A stretch of DNA of 64,000 nt from Myxococcales bacterium. GTDB taxonomy: Bacteria > Myxococcota_A > Polyangia > Haliangiales > Haliangiaceae. The notes beneath the pieces are model-generated. The model worked only from the letters and a program-made list of their open reading frames with translations. It was not told where the DNA came from and did no database searches. This document shows positions 58,501 to 64,000 of the stretch, one piece after another. Numbering within the stretch: the stretch's first letter is position 1; every line of letters begins with the position of its first letter. Made by a program: the position numbers and the translations under genes. Location: the NCBI GenBank assembly GCA_016720595.1, contig JADKKI010000002.1, positions 62,001 to 126,000 on the forward strand, in the 5' to 3' direction.

Positions 58501-60362
58501 TCGAGCGCCCAGCCCATGGCGATCGCCACGTCGTCCTCGCCGGCGACCTCGAGGCCGAACGCGATCATCAGGCGATCATCCTCCTGCGCGGTCACCACGC
58601 CGCCGCGCTGATAGGCGAGCTCGGCGAGGCTGCGCGTCAGGGGGCGGAGGACTTCGGGCGGCGCTCCCGAGAGCAGGCCGGCGACGACGACGGTGCGCCG
58701 GCGCTCCGCCAGCACGCCCGCCGCGAGCGCTCCCAGATCGTCATCGATCGGCTCGTCGACCAGACCGTCTTGCTGTGCCGCGACGGCGTTCTCGGCCTCC
58801 ACCTCGAGGCTGTCGTAGCTCGTGTCCTCTGGAGCCCCGGCGAGGGGATAGCTGTGGTGGGTGGCGTCGTCGTCGAAGCGGAGCGCGGACGGCGCCTGGC
58901 CGGGCGCGAGCTGCAGGGCCTCGTACGAGGGCCGCACGAACGCATCCGTGGGCACGGTGGGCTCGCGATTCTGGAAGCTCGCGAAGTTCGGATCATCGGG
59001 GAGTGCATCGGCGAGGCGGCCGACGCCCGCGACGGTGCCCTCGTGCCCCCAGCGCGTGGAGGTCGCGGTGGGCTCGAGGTAGCGCGGTCCGGTTCCGCTG
59101 ACGGTGGCATCCGGCCGCGGCGGCGCCGCCACGGCCGTGGCCGTGGCCTCGTAGCGCGAGACCGCGGTGGTGCTCGGCTCCTTACCCTCGAACCGCTGCA
59201 CACCGGTCGACGTCGCGGCGCGTGCCAGTCGCTGCGCATCCGTGCTGGTCGCGGCGTCGCCGAACTGCGGATCGGAGAATCCGGGCGTGCCTTCGCCGAA
59301 GTCTCCGCCGGGTGCGGGGACGTTCGCGAGCGACTGCGTGATCGAGCGTGCCGAGGGCCTCATCGGTGCTCCGCTCATCGAGCTCGACGCCGTGGTCGGC
59401 TTGGGGACGCTGACCGACGTCACCTCGGGCTGCCACGGGATCGCCGTCGTGCTCGGCCGGGTGTCGAGGTCGGCGAGCCAGGTCGCCAGGGCACGCGCGC
59501 CCGCGGCCATCGCGCTGCGCGTACAAGCCTGCCCGAGATCCGCGGCGGTCCCGCGGGCCGTGGGCTCGCGCGACAGCGCCAACGCGACCGCATCGGCGAT
59601 CTCCTTGGGCACCTTGGCGTTGAGGCGATCGATCCGCGGCGGATGCGTGGTGCGGACCGCCTCGAGGATCGCCTTCAGGTTGGGGCCACGGTAGAGCGGC
59701 AGGCCCGTGAACAGCTCCCACGCGATGATGCCGAGCGCGAACACGTCGGCCCCGGCCGTGGGTGGCTCGCCGAGGGTCTGCTCGGGCGCCATGTAGCGCG
59801 GCTTGCCGCGCAAGCGCCGGCGCTCGAGGGCGGAGGCGAACGAGGCGCGAGCGATGCCGAAATCGAGGATCTTCACGTAGCCATCGGTCGACAGCATCAC
59901 GTTCGACGGAGAGACGTCGCAGTGCACGATGCCGAGCGTGCCGCCGTAGCCATCGGTCTTGCGGTGCGCGTAGTCGAGCCCCGCCGCGACCTCCGAGATG
60001 ATGTACGCCGCCACCGGGATCGGAGGCATCAAGTCGCGGGACACCGCCTGGCCCATCGAGGTCCGCAGGTCCTTGCCCTCGATCAGCTCCATCGCCAGGA
60101 ACAGCTCGCCATCGGCCTTTCCGAAATCGAACACCTGGACGATGTTGCGATGCGTCAGCTCGACGGCGATGCGCGCTTCGTCGATGAAGCTGCGGATGAA
60201 CCGGCCCTCGCGCGCCGAGTTGGGGAGGATCCGCTTGAGCGCCTGGACCTTCTCGAACCCGGCGATGCCGACGGTCTTGACCTTGTAAACCTCGGCCATC
60301 CCGCCCTGCGCGATCTTCTCGAGGACGTGATACTTCCCGAAGCGCTCGCGCAGCGCGTCCAC
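55512..60362 (-). CDS. Ser/Thr kinase - cyclase-like - AAA ATPase - TPR signalling protein
   Basis: Cytosolic protein of 1,616 residues, GTG start. Kinase domain (10-290): KIAQGGMAEVYKV, ALKRIL, catalytic loop IVHCDVSPSNVML (HCD instead of HRD), DFGIA. A 200-residue Thr/Ser/Pro linker follows. Around 560-690 a region like a class III nucleotide cyclase (RRTVVVAGLLSGAPPEVL, VTAQEDDRLMIAFG) lacks the metal-binding Asp pair, so it is probably inactive. AAA ATPase: Walker A MVSGAAGTGKSRLIAE, Walker B LTIIEDVHLADSAS. The C-terminal 600 residues are TPR helices. Such fusions are typical multi-input sensors in Myxococcota. The start is 22 bases from divergent rnc, and the 3' end overlaps mnmA. Confidence 0.88.
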   Translation of the reverse strand: MDALRERFGKYHVLEKIAQGGMAEVYKVKTVGIAGFEKVQALKRILPNSAREGRFIRSFIDEARIAVELTHRNIVQVFDFGKADGELFLAMELIEGKDLRTSMGQAVSRDLMPPIPVAAYIISEVAAGLDYAHRKTDGYGGTLGIVHCDVSPSNVMLSTDGYVKILDFGIARASFASALERRRLRGKPRYMAPEQTLGEPPTAGADVFALGIIAWELFTGLPLYRGPNLKAILEAVRTTHPPRIDRLNAKVPKEIADAVALALSREPTARGTAADLGQACTRSAMAAGARALATWLADLDTRPSTTAIPWQPEVTSVSVPKPTTASSSMSGAPMRPSARSITQSLANVPAPGGDFGEGTPGFSDPQFGDAATSTDAQRLARAATSTGVQRFEGKEPSTTAVSRYEATATAVAAPPRPDATVSGTGPRYLEPTATSTRWGHEGTVAGVGRLADALPDDPNFASFQNREPTVPTDAFVRPSYEALQLAPGQAPSALRFDDDATHHSYPLAGAPEDTSYDSLEVEAENAVAAQQDGLVDEPIDDDLGALAAGVLAERRRTVVVAGLLSGAPPEVLRPLTRSLAELAYQRGGVVTAQEDDRLMIAFGLEVAGEDDVAIAMGWALDAAAMARDASEPGTGMIALTGDGGSSGSIVLRVGARTGVPTSSTPEAAARIPADASEEAFALAHEAAPDRPLFVGTTGRLTSGLYALREVPSSRRIARRSKVIEVVGPRSFDERDRELLERGGKFIGRTAQLMELEVWYQRAIAADRRLVVMVSGAAGTGKSRLIAEMVARRLASGTPTRVTSTGASPAHHLAPFALVIDLYQAALGLPPARGRAARQQVAQRLLHLMGKAGISTERAREVALDLDRAMELRDGVSVGAPEVADLRPRISAGLAAFRSTMADRTRPQLTIIEDVHLADSASLEVLRHTLAVPAAGPELLVLTTRPEGPAPPAVDVVLTIGDLVGGELRALVAERLGEAATPLNIAAVLARGGGNPLFIEELAQAVREAGGEVPASARDVVAARIDRLSAKAKTALRFAAVLGGSIRIRILEELLDEESLHAELDELVEAGFLVRTASAGSATEGDLHFARGLVREVVYESLSARAQRESHARVGRLLASRFFAGREEPPAVIAEHLERGGEPAGAAAFWLRAGRLALTASDASAAIGCFTRTLVLERELGAAPPTQTSRARRREALAGREEAHRLQGDLQSDPGDLDDLQRLCEGDPSRLADVAIRRSQRMLRWGDYANASVATMVAEDHAIAAGDDRLRGEALRIRSEILERLGRYDEALVVVTHARELFHRIGALTDEMAAMIGRGRIHLMRAHYPAARDAYKPVVALIDKTGDPWLERIVTNHVAVIEMCLGNFTTAMTSARRSLELCQRYGDRGREGDALSVAGIIQLEVGLYDQAAGTFAEAIEILSRTQSRWSRTDCMIYAGICDLRRGGQQGMHMLDEALGESRRLGARYLEANALVARAGAQLRRGALAAAIEDAADGTAVAHQATLVGYAIQGTARHALAVARIGGRLPEAIELANRALAMLDQQKVLEGSEEEVYMACHEVLLANHEHERAAIVRERGRLSAKRKHDALIDPTWRAAYVAIPEIKALLGTPTTRPR

Positions 60363-60384
60363 GGCTCCAAGGGTACCATGGGTC

Positions 60385-61113
60385 GTGCCCGACTACGCAG
60401 AGCTGGAGACCGTGCTCGGTCACACCTTCCGCGAGCGCGCGCTGCTCGAGCAGGCGCTCCGGCACGCGAGCTGGTGCAACGAGCAGCCGCAGGCCGGCTC
60501 CGAGGCCAAACTCGAGGACAACGAGCGCCTGGAGTTTCTCGGAGACGCCGTGCTCGACCTGGTGGTCGGCCATCACCTGATGACCCGATACCCGCAGCTT
60601 CGGGAAGGGGAGCTGAGCGTGACCCGCGCCCAGGTGGTCAGCGAGGCTGGCCTCAGCGAAGTGGCAGCGCAGCTGGGCCTCGGTCAGTGGCTGATGCTGG
60701 GCAAGGGCGAGGAGAAGAGCGGCGGGCGCACCAAGCCGTCGATCCTCGCCGATGCGTTCGAGGCGATCCTCGCGGCGGTGTATCTCGACGGCGGGTTCAA
60801 CGCAGCGCAGGACATGGTGTCCCGCCTCCTCGCGCAGCGGATCGAGACCGTCGAGTTCAAGGGCTTCTACGACTTCAAGACCCGGCTCCAGGAGACCTCG
60901 CAGGCGCGGCTCCGCGCCACGCCGACGTATCGGGTGGTGCAGGAGCAGGGCCCCGATCACGACAAGCGGTTCGTCGTCGCTGTCACCATCGGGGAGGAGG
61001 AGTGGGCGAGGGCGGTGGGCAGGTCCAAGAAGGAGGCCGAGCAGATGGCCGCCGCCGAGGCGCACTTCCGGCTCGAGGGTTCGGACGTGGGGATCCGCCC
61101 GAAGAAGAAGTGA
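60385..61113 (+). CDS. rnc: ribonuclease III
   Basis: Double-strand RNA endonuclease of 242 residues for rRNA and mRNA processing. GTG start. The signature NERLEFLGDAVLDLVVGHHL, catalytic Asp/Glu in KPSILADAFEAILAAVYLD, and a C-terminal dsRNA-binding domain (DFKTRLQETSQARLRATPTY, GRSKKEAEQMAAAEA) are complete. A Lys-rich tail ends it. It is divergent from the giant kinase with only 22 bases between, so promoters must overlap or lie within the coding ends. The usual neighbours era or recO are not adjacent. Confidence 0.95.
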   Translation: MPDYAELETVLGHTFRERALLEQALRHASWCNEQPQAGSEAKLEDNERLEFLGDAVLDLVVGHHLMTRYPQLREGELSVTRAQVVSEAGLSEVAAQLGLGQWLMLGKGEEKSGGRTKPSILADAFEAILAAVYLDGGFNAAQDMVSRLLAQRIETVEFKGFYDFKTRLQETSQARLRATPTYRVVQEQGPDHDKRFVVAVTIGEEEWARAVGRSKKEAEQMAAAEAHFRLEGSDVGIRPKKK

Positions 61114-61149
61114 GGGGTTCTCCGTCGGGTGCGGGAACCAGCGCGGTCT

Positions 61150-62052
61150 TCAGCCCGCGCGGCGCGTGCGGGTCAGCGCCAGGACGTCCTCGCGGGTCGG
61201 CATTGCCGCCCATGGACCGAGCTCGCGCAGCGACAGTGATGCGGCGGCTGCGCCGAGCTCCATGCAGCGGTGGAACGGCAGCTCGCTGAGCAGCGCGGCG
61301 GCGAATGCGCCGTGGAACACGGAGCCTGCCCCGTAGCTGTCGAGGAGCTCCTCGGAGGCGAACGCCGGGCAACGCACGAGCGCCGTGCCGTGCCGGCCGA
61401 TCGCACCTTGCTCGCCGAGCGTGATGACGACGGCGCGTGGCCCCAGGCCGATCAGCTCGTCGAGGGCATCGGTGAGCTCCCCGCGCGGAGCGAGCTCGCT
61501 CGCCTCGCGCTCGCTGGCGATCAGGATGTCGCACATCGAGATCAGATCCGAGGTGCCCTCGCGCAGCTCGCTGACATCGAAGATCACCGGCAGCTTCGCC
61601 TTGCGTGCGGCCTCGGCGACGATCAGCTGGTCGCGCGGCTCGCTGCCATCGATCAGCAGCGCCGCCGCGCCGTTCAGTGCGGCCGCGGCGTCCACCGGGA
61701 TCGGCTCACCGCGGTCTCCGCGGTAGTGCGCACGGAGCTTGCCGTCTCCTGCCACCGTGACGAGATCACAAGCACTGGTTCCCACCGCACGCAGGAGCTC
61801 GGTCTCGATCCCGGCGTCGCGGAGCGCCGACCTGGCGAGCTGGCCGAGCAGATCGGCGCCGTGCGATCCGACCGCGCGGGCACGGCACCCGAGCTGGAGC
61901 GCGGCGCGGAGAGCGACGGCCACGCCCGGTGCAGGTGCGGTGGCGAGCGCGGCGAGCTCGGAGCTCGCTCCGTCGACACTGGGCAGGTTCGGCCCGAGGC
62001 CCGAGATCGCGACCCCGATCCGGCCCAGCCCGACCACGAGGGGCGCTTTCAC
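61150..62052 (-). CDS. PfkB-fold sugar kinase-like protein lacking the catalytic Asp
   Basis: Ribokinase-family protein of 300 residues. N-terminus VKAPLVVGLGRIGVAISG, substrate lid LGPNLPSVDGASSELA, and the ATP-site strand AVVITLGEQGAIGRHG fit PfkB. The normally invariant anion-hole and catalytic motif (D-T-x-G-A-G-D) reads DSYGAGSVFHGAF, with Ser in place of the base Asp. The codon is TCC, clear in the sequence. This predicts loss of phosphotransfer or a non-kinase binding role. GTG start chosen from the family N-terminus. Convergent with rnc (37-base gap); divergent from the sigma gene. Confidence 0.75.
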   Translation of the reverse strand: MKAPLVVGLGRIGVAISGLGPNLPSVDGASSELAALATAPAPGVAVALRAALQLGCRARAVGSHGADLLGQLARSALRDAGIETELLRAVGTSACDLVTVAGDGKLRAHYRGDRGEPIPVDAAAALNGAAALLIDGSEPRDQLIVAEAARKAKLPVIFDVSELREGTSDLISMCDILIASEREASELAPRGELTDALDELIGLGPRAVVITLGEQGAIGRHGTALVRCPAFASEELLDSYGAGSVFHGAFAAALLSELPFHRCMELGAAAASLSLRELGPWAAMPTREDVLALTRTRRAG

Positions 62053-62278
62053 CCGCCCATCATAACCCAGGCGGACCCAGCCAATCCTGGGGGGCGTGCT
62101 GCAACGTACGGAAATCCCGTCAGCCGTGGTCCCGCCGGGCGCCGAGAAAGCGCCGGCGACATCCAACGTTGTGGGTGGTAGCGTGCCCAACGTCGTGTCC
62201 AGGCAACGATCTTCCCCAGGGGACGGTCCTACGGCTGATCCGCCTGCCGACCGTGCGGATCGGATCTCGGGGGAGCTC

Positions 62279-62911
62279 GTGAGCGATCTGGCCGAAACCG
62301 CACCCATCGTCCCATCACCGCTCCTCGCAGAGCCACGGCCACGTGTCGCGGCGGCGCTCGCGGATGACGCCCAGCTGATCGCCGCCTGCCGGCGCGGCGA
62401 GGCGCGGGCGATGGAGATGCTCTACCACCAGTACAAGCGCCGCGTGTTCGGCATGGCCCACCGCATCGTCGGCGCCTCCGATGCCGAGGAGGTCGCGCAG
62501 GAGGTGTTCGTGCGCGTGTTTCGCGCGCTCGTGAACTTCCGTGGCGACTCGGCGCTCTCGACGTGGATCTATCGCCTGACGGTCAATGCTTCGCTCTCGC
62601 ACCTCGCGAAGCGCGGTCGCCGGCAGGAGGTCTCCGACGAGGGGCTGTCCGAGCTCCCGGCACCGCCCGCGATCGAGCGAGACTCCGGGCTCGCCGCGCG
62701 GATCGAGACCGCGCTCCAGCAGCTCCCCGCGGGCTACCGCGCGATCCTCGTCCTGCACGACGTCGAGGGGCTGTCCCACGAGGAGTGCGCCGCGATCCTC
62801 GAGTGCCGGGTCGGGACCTGCAAGTCCCAACTCCACAAGGCGCGCGCTCGGATGCGCGACCTCTTGGGCCCGGAGATCCGCGAGGCCTCGACGCCCAAGG
62901 AGCGGGCATGA
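62279..62911 (+). CDS. ECF-type RNA polymerase sigma factor
   Basis: Extracytoplasmic-function sigma factor of 210 residues. Region 2: MLYHQYKRRVFGMAHRIVG, DAEEVAQEVFVRVFRAL, STWIYRLTVNASLSHL; region 4: LPAGYRAILVLHDVEGLSHE and GTCKSQLHKARARMRDLL. GTG start with GGGGGAG five bases upstream; earlier in-frame ATG at 62096 gives 61 extra residues of unconserved sequence. Its stop overlaps the anti-sigma gene start (ATGA), the standard ECF/anti-sigma arrangement, so activity should be held in check by the next protein. Confidence 0.92.
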   Translation: MSDLAETAPIVPSPLLAEPRPRVAAALADDAQLIAACRRGEARAMEMLYHQYKRRVFGMAHRIVGASDAEEVAQEVFVRVFRALVNFRGDSALSTWIYRLTVNASLSHLAKRGRRQEVSDEGLSELPAPPAIERDSGLAARIETALQQLPAGYRAILVLHDVEGLSHEECAAILECRVGTCKSQLHKARARMRDLLGPEIREASTPKERA

Positions 62912-63675
62912 CCTGCGATCGCGTACGTCGCGACCTCACCGCCTACCTCGACGGCGATCTCGAGGGTGCGGACGGCTCCCTCGTGCGCGGCCACCTCCGC
63001 GAGTGCGCCGCGTGCCGCGAGGTCGCGAGCGAGGAGGCCGTGCTCCGCGATCGCCTTCGACAGCTCCCGCCGATGGATCCACCGGCGAGCCTGTGGGCAG
63101 GCGTCCAGGCTCAGCTCGCGGCTGCCGAGGTCGCGGACGCGAAGCGCCCCGCCTGGCGTCGCGCGCTGGCACGCTGGGCACCCGCTGCGCCCCGGTTCGC
63201 CGCCGGGACGTTGATCGCGGCCGCCGCTGCCGGTGCCCTGTGGTGGCGCGCGCATCGCGGCGCCCACGATGGTGCGGACAATGACGCTCCGATGATCCCC
63301 GCCAAGCAGCTCGCCACATCGCCCGCGCCCGCGCCGATCACGCCGTCGCCGATCACGCCATCGCCGATCTCGCCGGCTCCGGTCCCGTCGGGGCCAGCCA
63401 GCGATGTCACGGCCGACCTGGCCGGTGAGACTGCGCGGGTGACCGCGAGTTACGGCGATGCCGCCGAGGAGCTCCTGGCGCTCGCCACCGAGGCACGTCG
63501 GCAGTGGTCGAACGAGCGCAAGGAGGCCTTCGATGCGCGGATCGCGGATCTGCGCGGGCTGGTCGAGCGTGCGCCCGAAGGCCGCCCGCGGCAGCGCGCA
63601 TGGCGCGAGCTGATCCGCTACCTCCAGGGCGCCGTGGTGCGCGACGAGATCGCGCTCGCGGGAGGCGGGCGATGA
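62908..63675 (+). CDS. zinc-finger anti-sigma factor (membrane)
   Basis: Protein of 255 residues. The N-terminal ZAS domain has H-x3-C-x2-C in RGHLRECAACREV, with a Cys in MTCDRVRRDL. One membrane helix (FAAGTLIAAAAAGALWW) follows, then a Pro-rich linker of PITPS repeats and an extracytoplasmic helical part (TARVTASYGDAAEELLALA). This fits an ECF anti-sigma that releases the upstream sigma on envelope stress. Its stop overlaps the next gene start (ATGA). Confidence 0.88.
   Translation: MTCDRVRRDLTAYLDGDLEGADGSLVRGHLRECAACREVASEEAVLRDRLRQLPPMDPPASLWAGVQAQLAAAEVADAKRPAWRRALARWAPAAPRFAAGTLIAAAAAGALWWRAHRGAHDGADNDAPMIPAKQLATSPAPAPITPSPITPSPISPAPVPSGPASDVTADLAGETARVTASYGDAAEELLALATEARRQWSNERKEAFDARIADLRGLVERAPEGRPRQRAWRELIRYLQGAVVRDEIALAGGGR
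63334..63378 (+). repeat. 15-bp tandem repeat in anti-sigma linker
   Basis: Three near-identical 15-base units encode PITPS, PITPS and PISPA just outside the membrane helix. Confidence 0.7.
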
Positions 63676-64000
63676 TCGGCCCGATGATTCGCCCGACCAC
63701 GGTCGCCGTCGTGGCGCTACTGCTGAGCGCGGGCACGGCGATCGCGGATCCCGCGCCCGGTGCGGCGAAGGGCCTGGTCGAGCACTCGCGCCTCGAGGTC
63801 GCGCCCGGCGGGCGCCCGATCAAGCAGCTGACGATCGAGAACCCGCTCGGGGACGTCAAGATCGAGGGCTACGACGGGCAGTCGATCATGATCGAGACCC
63901 GCAAGCAGGCGCCCGACGAGGACGCCCTCGATCGGCTCCGCGTGTCCTTGATCCCCAACCCCGATGGCACCGTGCGGATCCTCACCACCGCGGACGGCGG
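63672..64000 (+). CDS. exported protein, DUF4097-like adhesin/beta-helix (3' end outside window)
   Basis: Gene cut by the window end after 109 codons. Signal peptide (TVAVVALLLSAGTAIA) with AxA-type site. The mature start contains LTIENPLGDVKIEGYDGQSI and IETRKQAPDEDALDRLRVSL, the pattern of DUF4097-type exported beta-helical proteins, which are common after ECF/anti-sigma pairs. Overlaps the anti-sigma stop, so it belongs to that operon and is a likely target or co-sensor of the sigma system. Confidence 0.75.
   Translation, partial: MIGPMIRPTTVAVVALLLSAGTAIADPAPGAAKGLVEHSRLEVAPGGRPIKQLTIENPLGDVKIEGYDGQSIMIETRKQAPDEDALDRLRVSLIPNPDGTVRILTTADG

Noticed and set aside
62100..62125. ECF autoregulatory promoter (GGAAAT then CGTC)
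   Set aside because: The two boxes are only three bases apart instead of about 16, so they cannot be -35 and -10.
62096..62278. ATG-initiated N-terminal extension of the ECF sigma factor
   Set aside because: The extra 61 residues are unconserved and Pro/Ser-rich; the GTG with GGGGGAG upstream is better supported.

Overview
The window is about 64 kb of very GC-rich DNA packed with genes. It looks like a chromosome segment of a predatory/social deltaproteobacterium-type organism (Myxococcota, probably near Haliangium/Kofleriaceae). Grounds for this are three Ser/Thr protein kinases (two fused to AAA ATPase and helical-repeat regions, one with a PEGA domain), two giant TPR proteins, many Cys-anchored lipoproteins with low-complexity or multi-domain exteriors, a membrane pyrophosphatase with a long charged tail, and third-position GC so high that long mirror-image frames lie opposite most genes. 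Taxonomy is inferred from gene content, not from a marker gene. No CRISPR array, rRNA, insertion sequence or prophage is visible, and no gene-free stretch exceeds 300 bases.

Layout. 1-6.4 kb: 3' part of an amidohydrolase, a flippase-like membrane protein with a GNAT/FemAB-like protein, a P-loop ATPase, an EF-hand protein and a lipoprotein. 6.4-9.5 kb: a tightly coupled YcaO-TfuA pair with no visible peptide substrate, then a glycine-rich lipoprotein. 9.5-15 kb: kinase-AAA protein, ferritin-like di-iron protein, outer-membrane-type protein. 15-20.7 kb: a U32 (RlhA/TrhP-like) protein divergent from a proton pyrophosphatase. 20.7-27.7 kb: a pseudopilin-like gene with two micro-ORFs, then histidine catabolism (hutU, a 74-aa protein, hutI, and hutH on the opposite strand) interleaved with an SPFH membrane protein and an Arc-type repressor whose promoter carries a near-perfect 22-bp palindrome.

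27.7-39.9 kb: two adjacent giant TPR proteins sharing an uncharacterised C-terminal domain; the second is interrupted by an apparent single-base frameshift near 34.7 kb. 39.9-49.4 kb: a run of same-strand, mostly overlapping genes for exported or membrane proteins (lipoprotein with pre-peptidase-like domains, HEXXH metalloprotease lipoprotein, small membrane protein, AMMECR1-like/alpha-barrel protein), then a PEGA kinase and an alpha/beta hydrolase. 49.4-50.3 kb: tRNA-Leu(UAA) with an HNH endonuclease gene ending one base beyond it on the opposite strand. 50.3-55.6 kb: lipoprotein, small membrane protein, RumA-type RNA methyltransferase, DUF6132/AhpD-like/methyltransferase operon and mnmA.

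55.5-64 kb: a 1,616-aa kinase/cyclase-like/AAA/TPR protein overlapping the 3' end of mnmA, rnc, a PfkB-fold protein lacking the usual catalytic Asp, and an ECF sigma / anti-sigma / exported protein operon cut by the window end. RNA maturation genes (mnmA, rnc, RumA-like, U32, tRNA-Leu) are scattered among the signalling genes. Most operons are coupled by ATGA or TAATG overlaps.
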